Assembly (NCBI GenBank): GCA_002728035.1
Contig: PBUZ01000102.1
Location: 1-5,887 of the forward strand
DNA: 5,887 nucleotides
From: Methanobacteriota archaeon
Lineage (GTDB): Archaea > Thermoplasmatota > Poseidoniia > Poseidoniales > Poseidoniaceae
Direction: 5' to 3'
In this document: positions 1 to 5,162 of the stretch, piece by piece
Position numbering within the stretch: position 1 is the stretch's first letter
How the letters are laid out: each line of letters starts with the position of its first letter
Made by a program: the position numbers and the translations under genes
Notes under the pieces: model-generated
Told to the model about the DNA's origin: nothing
What the model saw: the letters and a program-made list of their open reading frames with translations, nothing else
The model's database searches: none

Positions 1-105
1 GCGCAATGAGGGCATTCAACCAGCATAGGTGAAAGCATCCCTCTAAGAGATAAGAAAATATTCCCGGATTTGTTTGGAATGTTTGAACCGTAATTTATGG
101 GTGGG

Positions 106-134
106 TGTACGCGGGTTACTGTTGAGTTTCCCGG
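106..134 (+). repeat. 29-base intergenic repeat, copy 1
   Basis: This copy begins TGTACG and ends GAGTTTCCCGG. It aligns without gaps to two further copies at 482-510 and 538-566. The outer blocks (TGTAC at the left, TTG.GT.TCCCGG at the right) are the best conserved and the middle varies. It ends 50 bases before the ATG of the 88-residue membrane protein. A shorter match, TTCCCGGATT, occurs at 61-70 and again at 128-137 across the right end of this copy, and may be the remnant of another unit. The copies are unevenly spaced and their function is unknown: a regulator site or a small dispersed element are both possible. Confidence 0.6.
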
Positions 135-154
135 ATTGTACCTCTGGCCAAAAC

Positions 155-162
155 ATACAAAT
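155..162 (+). promoter_or_regulatory. weak TATA-like box before the 88-residue membrane protein
   Basis: The AT-rich octamer ATACAAAT is centred about 26 bases upstream of the ATG at 185, where an archaeal TATA box would sit if the message were leaderless. The match to the usual TTTAWATA pattern is poor. A short AGGG at 173-176 could instead act as a ribosome binding site for the same ATG. Confidence 0.3.
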
Positions 163-184
163 GTGGAAACATAGGGTATCAATT

Positions 185-451
185 ATGAAAGCTAGTGCAA
201 TATTGGTGAATGCGTGTATCTCATTGCTGATGATTTTCGGAAGTGGGAGCTTTCTATTCGGAATGGAGGATGGCCAGCTAATGGTCGCGAAGTTTAACTT
301 CCTTTTCGGACATTATTGGATTTTGTTCTTCACCGGCATTCTCATCGGAATATCAGCCTTCGCCGGGTTGCTCGATATGTCTGATGCAAATAATAAAAAT
401 GCCATCAAACAGCTGAAAAAAGAAATCAAAAAACTAAAAGAAAAAATCTGA
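185..451 (+). CDS. small two-helix membrane protein, unknown function
   Basis: This 88-residue protein is not recognised. Two hydrophobic segments are clear, about residues 4-26 and 43-64, joined by a short loop carrying Glu and Asp. After the second helix comes a tail (65-88) with an Asn-rich hinge and then a Lys-rich, probably helical stretch with alternating K and E, ending KEKI. A cytoplasmic tail that binds nucleic acid, lipid head groups or a partner would fit, but this is inference. The reading frame stays open upstream to about 74, with an ATG at 161. I chose the ATG at 185 because the hydrophobic helix begins directly after it, the residues before it look non-coding, and both an AGGG and a TATA-like box are suitably placed. 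The next gene is on the same strand 247 bases on, too far for an obvious operon. Confidence 0.7.
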   Translation: MKASAILVNACISLLMIFGSGSFLFGMEDGQLMVAKFNFLFGHYWILFFTGILIGISAFAGLLDMSDANNKNAIKQLKKEIKKLKEKI

Positions 452-473
452 ACAATTTACTCATGATTGTTTT
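451..473 (+). terminator. weak hairpin with short T run after the 88-residue gene
   Basis: AACAAT at 451-456 pairs with ATTGTT at 466-471 around a nine-base loop, and the T run 470-473 follows at once. The stem is AT-rich and short and overlaps the last base of the stop codon. It is a plausible but weak transcription stop. Confidence 0.35.
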
Positions 474-481
474 CCCCTGAA

Positions 482-537
482 TGTACGGACGGGACCATTG
501 AGTCTCCCGGTAGAAGCACTCCGGACTTACGTACGAT
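482..537 (+). repeat. intergenic repeat, copy 2 (first of a tandem pair)
   Basis: The 29-base core is 482-510. Similarity to the next copy continues past the core: over 482-522 against 538-578, 33 of 41 bases match without gaps, including the shared AGCACTCC. A further block (ACTTACGTAC against ACTTATGTGAC) aligns after a two-base gap. The period between copies 2 and 3 is 56 bases. Confidence 0.65.
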
Positions 538-594
538 TGTACGGAAGGAACTGTTGTGTTTCCCGGTACGAGCACTCCCCTCACTTATGTGACC
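538..594 (+). repeat. intergenic repeat, copy 3 (second of a tandem pair)
   Basis: The core 538-566 aligns without gaps to copies at 106-134 and 482-510. The junction with the preceding copy forms a small hairpin, CGTAC-GATT-GTACG at 530-543. The copy ends about 100 bases upstream of the four-helix membrane protein gene. No reading frame that looks like protein crosses the pair. Confidence 0.65.
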
Positions 595-609
595 TCAACT
601 CCAAACCTA

Positions 610-622
610 TGACAAAGTGTCA
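610..622 (+). promoter_or_regulatory. 13-base dyad, possible operator
   Basis: TGACAAAGTGTCA is a perfect inverted repeat with five-base arms around a three-base centre. It lies 76 bases upstream of the ATG at 699 in otherwise non-coding sequence. The form would suit a small dimeric DNA-binding protein, but one short dyad may arise by chance and no regulator gene is next to it. Confidence 0.25.
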
Positions 623-687
623 ACATCATCTCCGTTTGCTGCTTTGGCCGTGTTTTCAACACCGATGAACCTATGTGGTAAGAAAAC

Positions 688-694
688 GAGGGAG
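688..694 (+). promoter_or_regulatory. purine-rich ribosome binding site that decides the start at 699
   Basis: GAGGGAG ends four bases before the ATG at 699. It favours that ATG over the in-frame GTG at 675, which has no comparable motif before it. The frame would be open from either. Confidence 0.45.
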
Positions 695-698
695 ATTC

Positions 699-1559
699 AT
701 GTCGAGGAAATTGACCTTCCGCATACCCTTCAAACTCTTGGATACAAGGTCAACCATTCAACTGGGTATTTCCACAGTTACTACGCTCCTTCTCTGCCTT
801 CTCGTACCGCTGATTTTCGTGATGATTGGGTTTCAACTTGATTCGGAAAACCTTGAGATTGTTCAATGGCTGCTGTACACCATTGCCTTCGGCATCTTTC
901 TTTCAGGACTCATTGGGTTGTTGCTCAAACAATTTGCTGATGCGTTATCCATCGGATTGACCCTTCATGAAGAAAAAACAACGAATGTCGAAAAAAAACA
1001 CGCCACGTTGTCGTATTCTGATTCATTGACTGTTGGTTTTCAGTACCTTGGAGTGATCTTGTCAGTCGTCTTCATCAGTTCGTTCATCCTCTTTTTTGCG
1101 GGCTATGTTGGCGACATGGCTCCACAATCCTACGAATGTTCGAACGGAACATCAATCCCGTTTTCTTCACTGGAAGATGGGATAGGCGATTGTATGAAAG
1201 TTGACGTGGATGCAAGTGGAAACACGACAGGGCCGTATTGGGAAGATGAGGCGCCCGGCCTGTATCAGGAGTATGCCTCTCCAAACCCGTTGTATGGGCA
1301 GTTGGAATTCGTGCTGAGGGTTCTTTCTGCAGTAATTTTCATCGGTGGGATGATCGGTCTGGCTGGTAAGTTGCTTGCGGATTCAATCAGCATTGGGTTA
1401 ACACTCCATCATACAGAAGAAGCTGAATCATCGGAAAACACAACCAATGAAGAAATTGGGCATACACATGACCCAAATTTGTACAGAGAGCACCCCGAAG
1501 GCTCGGGAACATATTGGGAACGTGAGAGTGAAACTGAAGAATGGCGGGAAGTCGTCTGA
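699..1559 (+). CDS. four-helix membrane protein built from two related halves, unknown function
   Basis: This 286-residue protein is not assigned to a family. Four membrane helices are visible, about residues 24-46, 56-76, 117-137 and 205-225. It is an internal duplication: helix 2 is followed by ADALSIGLTLHEE (80-92) and helix 4 by ADSISIGLTLHHTEE (227-241), and the segments before helices 1 and 3 also resemble each other (STIQLGIS and DSLTVGFQ). The basic N-terminus and charged linkers suggest both ends and the middle linker (about 77-116) are cytoplasmic. The second half carries an extra loop of about 65 residues between helices 3 and 4, probably outside, with a likely disulfide pair C147 and C165. 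The acidic tail (240-286) is rich in Glu, His and Trp. The start at 699 is chosen over GTG 675 because of the GAGGGAG before it. The gene converges on the lipoprotein gene. A receptor or channel-accessory role is possible but unsupported. Confidence 0.8.
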   Translation: MSRKLTFRIPFKLLDTRSTIQLGISTVTTLLLCLLVPLIFVMIGFQLDSENLEIVQWLLYTIAFGIFLSGLIGLLLKQFADALSIGLTLHEEKTTNVEKKHATLSYSDSLTVGFQYLGVILSVVFISSFILFFAGYVGDMAPQSYECSNGTSIPFSSLEDGIGDCMKVDVDASGNTTGPYWEDEAPGLYQEYASPNPLYGQLEFVLRVLSAVIFIGGMIGLAGKLLADSISIGLTLHHTEEAESSENTTNEEIGHTHDPNLYREHPEGSGTYWERESETEEWREVV

Positions 1560-1614
1560 ACTCGGACATTCCCATTACGATGGTATTTGCAGATAGTTTC
1601 CAGGTATGAACACC

Positions 1615-1626
1615 ATTCTATAGAAT
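1615..1626. other. 12-base perfect palindrome between convergent genes
   Basis: ATTCTATAGAAT reads the same on both strands and lies in the 74-base spacer between the stop codons of the four-helix protein and the lipoprotein. It could form a small cruciform or bind a dimeric protein. No strong T run follows on either strand, so it is not a convincing terminator. Confidence 0.35.
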
Positions 1627-1633
1627 CTTCACA

Positions 1634-3655
1634 TTACAATCCGTAGGTTATGGTGTGTTCAAGACACATCTTCCACATCTCCCGCCCCGTCTCGCTTTCA
1701 TAGGCGTCAAAGAACAAGCATCCGTTGTGGAAAGCCCAGAAACTTCGTGCGGGGTTTGAGGAAGGGTCGGGCGTTGTGTAGTTCGGGTCGTCTTGAGCGA
1801 TGTCCTGCACCACCCACGTTGAACCGTCTCCTGGGTCGTGCGCCCACAATTCTCGACCGGTGCTGTGGGTTGATGCATCAAAGTAGAGCACGCCACTGAT
1901 GCCGACCATCATGTTCTGGCCTGGCATGCTTCCGTCTGTACCCGGGACAATGTCCACTGCTCGCCAAGCGACACCTGTCTCTGCGCTGAACGCCCACAAC
2001 TCCGCACCGCCTGCAGCGTCCTGTGCTTGGAAGAACGCTGTTCTTCCGACAACGGTTTCGCGTGTTCCCTCACCAGGATTCGTGCCCAAGTGCTGCATGA
2101 CCCGCCAAGTCGAGCCGTTGGAGGTGTCATGAGCCCACAAACTGTCATCGGATGTATCGAACAACAAAACATCACCAACCACCAACGACATATGCTCGCC
2201 AGGGTTGCTGCCGACCATGCCTGGCTCCAAATCATGAACCAACCACGAAGTGTGGTTGAGGAGATTGTATGCCATGAGTTCGCGTCCCAAAGGTGTCAGC
2301 GCATCAAAATACACAGTGTCGCCAATGAGGTGATCCATGTAATTTCCAGGATGGGTGTTGGGATCCGTTCCAAACGCTGCGACCTTCCAGGTGGTTCCGT
2401 TGGATTGGTTATGCGCCCAGAGGTCGTGGACATTGCCGACGTCTCGAGCGGTGAAGTAGAGCACATCGTTGTGGATGAAATGCATGTACCAGCCCGGGTT
2501 GGCTGAACTTCCAAGATGGATGTCCTCTACCAGCCACGAGTTTTGAGTCACAGTGTTGTAAGCCCACAGTTCAGTTGCGTATTGCTGGGTGAAAGCGGAG
2601 AAATAGAGCGTGTTCCCGTACATGATCTCGATATCATCGCCTGGGTTGCTTCCCATTGGGGACGGTTGGTCCATCCCGAGGTTAGCGGCTAGCCATGTTG
2701 CACCTGTGGCGTGGTCATGCGCCCACAATTCTGTACCGTTGTCATCGGTGTAAGCCCCAAAGAAAATTTGTGAACCGTGCTGGATGGCTAACAAACTACC
2801 AGGGAAACTCCCCCCGGCACCTTGCCGAATGTCGGCCACCATCCACATCTCGTCGGTGGTGGTGTTGTAGCCCCATAGTTCGTAACCGTGAACGCCGTCA
2901 TCTGCGGCAAAGTAAAGGGTGTCCTCAACGCTCAATTTCATCCCTTGATAGGACACGGGTTTTCCACCGATTGTTCCGGGTCGAGCATCGTAAACAAAAC
3001 TGACCCGTTGGGCACTGCAGTAGGTCGTTTGGTCGTCGATTTCACCAACCTCCAACACACCATTACCTGATGTGCCACCGTTATCGCCGTTGTCCAAACC
3101 AAACGCCATGACACGACCGCCCGCAGGACACCCGTCGGATTTACTCAGACGAATGGAATCACCGAGCATCATCCCGGAGGTGGCGCTGCCATTGGAAGCC
3201 CCACCGTTGCTGGAGCCCCCCCCGGTTCCGTCGGCACCATCCTGACCGTCTGCCCCATGGCACACGTAAACGGTTTCGTCGATCTCATCGATGGAGAGGT
3301 AAGCGTCGTTGTCGTCATCAATACCGACATGAAGTCCCACGCCACCATCGGCACAAACCTCGCCAGGGTAGTCAATGAAGGTCTGAATGAGCGTGGTCTT
3401 GCCGTCCACACCATCCGTTCCATTGGCGCCATCAGCACCATCTGCACCATCTGAACCATCAGCACCGTTAGCACCATCCGTCCCGTTAATTCCATCCTGA
3501 CCGTCTAGCCCGTCAGCACCGTCCTGTCCTGGAAGCCCTTGAGCCCCCGTCTCACCGTCGGCTCCATCGTTTCCATCAACGCCATCGCTGATACAGCCAG
3601 CAAGTGGCATCAAACCAACGAGAATCACGAGCAACATTGCAGCGGTTCGGTTCAT
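1634..3655 (-). CDS. secreted lipoprotein: collagen-like stalk, two DUF7151-like modules, nine ELW repeats
   Basis: This 673-residue protein has a signal peptide (1-20) ending in the lipobox LAGC, so C21 should be lipid-anchored on the outer face of the membrane. Next come 21 uninterrupted Gly-X-Y positions (25-85), mostly with Asp or Asn at Y and only one Pro. A Cys-paired module (87-134, C101/C132) has an acidic DDDND loop. A short second Gly-X-Y run (134-143) and a Gly/Ser linker lead to a second module (about 164-215, C176/C213). Both match what I recall of DUF7151, which often accompanies collagen repeats. The rest (220-664) is nine units of about 50 residues of the form LYF.A...G.ELWAYN...W.V.DI.PG..GS.PG, like bacterial ELWxxDGT repeats and probably a beta-propeller. 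C646 and C664 may staple the last unit. A stop codon lies just before the ATG, so this start is firm. A role in adhesion or ligand binding at the cell surface is inferred. Confidence 0.9.
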   Translation of the reverse strand: MNRTAAMLLVILVGLMPLAGCISDGVDGNDGADGETGAQGLPGQDGADGLDGQDGINGTDGANGADGSDGADGADGANGTDGVDGKTTLIQTFIDYPGEVCADGGVGLHVGIDDDNDAYLSIDEIDETVYVCHGADGQDGADGTGGGSSNGGASNGSATSGMMLGDSIRLSKSDGCPAGGRVMAFGLDNGDNGGTSGNGVLEVGEIDDQTTYCSAQRVSFVYDARPGTIGGKPVSYQGMKLSVEDTLYFAADDGVHGYELWGYNTTTDEMWMVADIRQGAGGSFPGSLLAIQHGSQIFFGAYTDDNGTELWAHDHATGATWLAANLGMDQPSPMGSNPGDDIEIMYGNTLYFSAFTQQYATELWAYNTVTQNSWLVEDIHLGSSANPGWYMHFIHNDVLYFTARDVGNVHDLWAHNQSNGTTWKVAAFGTDPNTHPGNYMDHLIGDTVYFDALTPLGRELMAYNLLNHTSWLVHDLEPGMVGSNPGEHMSLVVGDVLLFDTSDDSLWAHDTSNGSTWRVMQHLGTNPGEGTRETVVGRTAFFQAQDAAGGAELWAFSAETGVAWRAVDIVPGTDGSMPGQNMMVGISGVLYFDASTHSTGRELWAHDPGDGSTWVVQDIAQDDPNYTTPDPSSNPARSFWAFHNGCLFFDAYESETGREMWKMCLEHTITYGL
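1664..2998 (-). repeat. nine ELW-type protein repeats (likely beta-propeller blades)
   Basis: The signature Trp or its equivalent falls near residues 261, 311, 364, 413, 461 (Met here), 507, 554, 604 and 661, with spacings of 46 to 57 residues. Each unit runs W.V.DI, then a PG..GS.PG turn, then GD.LYF.A, then .ELWA.. The array starts with a lone W.V.DI-like strand (SFVYDARPG, from 219) and ends just after REMWKMC. The N-terminal strand could therefore complete the last unit and close a ring, as in propeller velcro closure. DNA identity between units is low, so the repeats are old. Confidence 0.8.
3254..3397 (-). other. DUF7151-like cysteine-paired module, first copy
   Basis: This encodes residues 87-134: PGEVCADGG, then G.DDDND..LS.DEI, then T.YVCHG. 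Pattern and spacing resemble DUF7151 as I remember it, in which two cysteines bracket a Gly/Asp-rich, EF-hand-like acidic loop. Calcium binding is an inference from the acidic residues. A more diverged second copy lies at about residues 164-215, with C176 and C213. Confidence 0.5.
3398..3583 (-). repeat. collagen-like Gly-X-Y tract
   Basis: Residues 25-86 have Gly at every third position, 21 times in a row with no interruption, starting four residues after the lipidated Cys. Most triplets are G-x-D or G-x-N, with a single GLP. Such tracts can trimerise into rod-like stalks. The near absence of proline and the high Asp content depart from animal collagen but occur in microbial collagen-like proteins. 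At DNA level this is an imperfect 9-base-scale tandem repeat, prone to length change. Confidence 0.85.
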
Positions 3656-3677
3656 GATGGGGCTACCGCTTGGATGA

Positions 3678-3685
3678 TGATAACA
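3678..3685 (-). promoter_or_regulatory. weak TATA-like box for the lipoprotein gene
   Basis: On the minus strand TGTTATCA is centred 26-27 bases before the ATG at 3655, preceded by the purine-rich AAAGGAGG that could serve as a BRE. There is no ribosome binding site close to the ATG, which fits a leaderless message. AAAGGAGG itself is about 33 bases away, too far to set this start. Confidence 0.35.
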
Positions 3686-3743
3686 CTGCCTCCTTTACCT
3701 GCGAAAAACGGATCTTCGGTGAGTTTCAGAATTCAGTCTTCAC

Positions 3744-3749
3744 TATATA
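3744..3749 (+). promoter_or_regulatory. TATA box of the EVE-like gene
   Basis: TATATA is centred 25-26 bases before the ATG at 3772, the usual archaeal distance from TATA box to transcription start. The message would then begin at or next to the ATG and be leaderless. This selects 3772 over the ATG at 3766 and over the open frame running back to 3670. Confidence 0.6.
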
Positions 3750-3771
3750 CCAATACGCTCTGCAAATGGTC

Positions 3772-4191
3772 ATGTATGATGCATTGTTGTTCCGACTGAA
3801 TCCAATATATTGGCCGTACTGGCATGATGATATCGCACAAGATCGTGAGCCCTATCCTCTGCTCGAGGTTGGACCTCATCTCGAACGCTCAAAACTCTGT
3901 GCGGGCATTCCAGTTATTGCACTCGGCACTGATGGACTTGGCATTGTTGCTGTCGGAGAAACGGTGTCAAATGTCGAAGACTGTGCAGATGATGACCTTC
4001 GGGGGGTGGCCCCGGAAGATAGGGTTGAACTCGAGAAAGTGAAGCCAAGAATAAGAGCAAAGTTCCGATTTACTCGCCAGTCTCCTCCACTGAAATCTTT
4101 TGGAGACTTGAACCGCCTTGTTTATTGGAGAAAAACGCTGAATGTACTGCCCATAGAGGATCATGCTCGAATTCTTGATGAGTACATGTGA
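3772..4191 (+). CDS. EVE/PUA-like domain protein (tentative)
   Basis: This 139-residue soluble protein resembles EVE-type domains of the PUA-like fold, which in other proteins bind modified bases such as 5-methylcytosine and are related to YTH domains. The suggestive pieces are LFRLNPIYW (6-14) at the very N-terminus, as in EVE proteins that start with an aromatic or Arg residue and then NP; IPVIALGTDGLGIVAVGETV (46-65), a strand-turn-strand like the family's G-D-x-V..GI.A.GEV core; RVELEKVKPRI (84-94); and a C-terminal YWRKTLNVLPIEDHARIL (118-135), where EVE domains have a short motif and a helix. The match is by eye only. No nuclease, helicase or second domain is attached. The start follows the TATA box. 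It is divergent from the lipoprotein gene and converges on the next. It could bind modified DNA or RNA, or be an unrelated small beta-barrel. Confidence 0.75.
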   Translation: MYDALLFRLNPIYWPYWHDDIAQDREPYPLLEVGPHLERSKLCAGIPVIALGTDGLGIVAVGETVSNVEDCADDDLRGVAPEDRVELEKVKPRIRAKFRFTRQSPPLKSFGDLNRLVYWRKTLNVLPIEDHARILDEYM

Positions 4192-4234
4192 ATCCTGTTT
4201 TCGTGCAGCAAGAAATGGACTGTGGTTTACGGTC

Positions 4235-5032
4235 TCATTCTGCAGAGTCGGTTCGCATCGTATCTCCACCGATGGTCATCTCGGTGACCCTGTCCGTCGC
4301 CAACATTCGGTATTCCCCCAAGGGCACGTCGATGACGGATGCAAGGTGATAATCGGCAGGGTTGTAGCCGAACGTGGCCGTTGGCACCTCAGCATCGCCC
4401 TCTTCTTCGCGGGCATAGAAGGCGTCGTTTCGGCGAGCAATCATGTTGCGGAGGGTGCCATCTCGCCGCTCGAACTGAACCGAAAACGTCGCATTGGGAT
4501 GTTGCTCAATCAACGCCAGAATCCTTGCTTCGGGCAGGAACTCACGCCCCGATGTGGAGGGTTGACCTGGGACGGTACGTGCACGTTGGCTTCGCTGGGG
4601 TGGAAGTGAAGCACGCTGTTCATCCGTGAGAATCGCGTGAAGGGTCTTTGGAATCGCAGCAGGGTCAACATCGTCGTCAGCAAGAAGCAGGATGACACTC
4701 GCCACCATATCGGTGTGCAAGGGCGGTTCGTGGGACGGTCGTGAACGAACACATACGCTTGTGTTGTTGACTTCAATGGGAAGGTGACCGGGGCTGTAAC
4801 GCGTTTCCATGCCGAGGTCCATGCTGGCAGCCTCCATCGGATACAGCGTGACAAGGTGTTGGTTGATGGTGCGCTGAAGCGTGCATTCGCCGTTCACCAT
4901 GTGTGTCGTCCACAACGTTCCTTCGAGCAGATCGTTGCACCAGCCCAGCGCCCGTAGGACGGCTTCGAGGATGCGTGTGTCCGTGTTTTCTGGAACGTGG
5001 AGCCAATTGAGTGGAATTGTTTTGTCAGCCAT
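4235..5032 (-). CDS. protein with phage-type SH3-like C-terminal domain, unknown function
   Basis: This 265-residue protein has no signal peptide or membrane segment. I do not recognise the N-terminal two thirds: about 1-135 looks globular with a helix at 20-37 and a hydrophobic strand VASVILLLADDD (110-121), and 136-165 is a low-complexity linker rich in Arg, Pro, Gln and Ser. The end (about 170-256) resembles small SH3-barrel proteins common in phages: FSVQFERRDGTLRNM (183-197), then FGYNP, then IDVPLGEYRMLATDRV (234-249), matching the pattern V.F.K.DGT.R.M ... V.D...G.YR.I..D.V. An in-frame stop precedes the ATG at 5032, so this start is firm; both GAGGGG and a TATA box lie before it. A DNA- or protein-binding role, perhaps of viral origin, is a guess. 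Confidence 0.8.
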   Translation of the reverse strand: MADKTIPLNWLHVPENTDTRILEAVLRALGWCNDLLEGTLWTTHMVNGECTLQRTINQHLVTLYPMEAASMDLGMETRYSPGHLPIEVNNTSVCVRSRPSHEPPLHTDMVASVILLLADDDVDPAAIPKTLHAILTDEQRASLPPQRSQRARTVPGQPSTSGREFLPEARILALIEQHPNATFSVQFERRDGTLRNMIARRNDAFYAREEEGDAEVPTATFGYNPADYHLASVIDVPLGEYRMLATDRVTEMTIGGDTMRTDSAE

Positions 5033-5054
5033 AACCCCTCAGTGGTTTTGACCC

Positions 5055-5062
5055 ATCATAAA
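5055..5062 (-). promoter_or_regulatory. TATA box of the 265-residue gene
   Basis: On the minus strand TTTATGAT lies 30 to 23 bases before the ATG at 5032, centred at about -26. This fits the archaeal TTTAWAT pattern and a leaderless message. GAGGGG just before the ATG could help translation if transcription starts further upstream. Confidence 0.5.
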
Positions 5063-5121
5063 CCTGAGCGGAAGAAACTGCCACACCATGGTTTGTCACC
5101 ATGAGGTTCGATAAACGCCAT
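5056..5121 (-). CDS. possible 21-residue micro-ORF or leader peptide
   Basis: An ATG at 5121 opens 21 codons ending in TGA (5056-5058), 23 bases before the next gene. The peptide contains PHGDKPWCG and ends FFRSGL. GGAG sits three bases before the ATG and a TATA-like TTTCTATA is centred about 27 bases upstream. The stop codon overlaps the TATA box of the downstream gene. The frame is too short to judge by composition and may be chance. If translated it could be a leader or a small independent protein. Confidence 0.25.
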   Translation of the reverse strand: MAFIEPHGDKPWCGSFFRSGL

Positions 5122-5144
5122 CTTCTCCGCCCTGTACCACGAAC

Positions 5145-5152
5145 TATAGAAA
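5145..5152 (-). promoter_or_regulatory. second TATA-like box upstream of the 265-residue gene
   Basis: On the minus strand TTTCTATA is 31 to 24 bases before the ATG of the micro-ORF. Transcription from here would give the 265-residue gene a leader of about 90 bases, in contrast to the leaderless start from the box at 5055-5062. Confidence 0.35.
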
Positions 5153-5162
5153 GTAGAACGTG

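Noticed and set aside
1..105. Tail of an upstream gene at the left edge
   Set aside because: All three plus-strand frames meet stops within about 40 bases and too little sequence is visible to support a gene end.
74..184. Longer N-terminus for the 88-residue membrane protein
   Set aside because: The added residues do not look like a protein domain, the region contains repeat copy 1, and the hydrophobic helix and initiation signals fit the ATG at 185.
106..594. CRISPR-like array from the 29-base repeats
   Set aside because: There are only three copies with gaps of about 347 and 27 bases between cores, they have diverged from one another, and no cas gene is in the window.
675..698. GTG start giving a 294-residue four-helix protein
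   Set aside because: No ribosome binding site precedes it, while GAGGGAG precedes the ATG at 699. It cannot be fully excluded.
2027..2506. Plus-strand frame of 159 codons opposite the lipoprotein
   Set aside because: It lies wholly antisense to the ELW repeats, and its composition reflects the repeated codons of that gene.
3169..3495. Minus-strand frame of 108 codons in the collagen-like region
   Set aside because: It is an alternative frame through the Gly-X-Y repeats, rich in repeated Met/Val/Leu produced by the repeat DNA.
3670..3771. Upstream extension of the EVE-like protein
   Set aside because: It would run across the divergent promoter region and the TATA box at 3744-3749, and the domain-like sequence starts at 3772.
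4163..4609. Plus-strand frame of 148 codons opposite the 265-residue gene
   Set aside because: It is antisense to a gene with a firm start, promoter and recognisable C-terminal domain, and has no domain character of its own.
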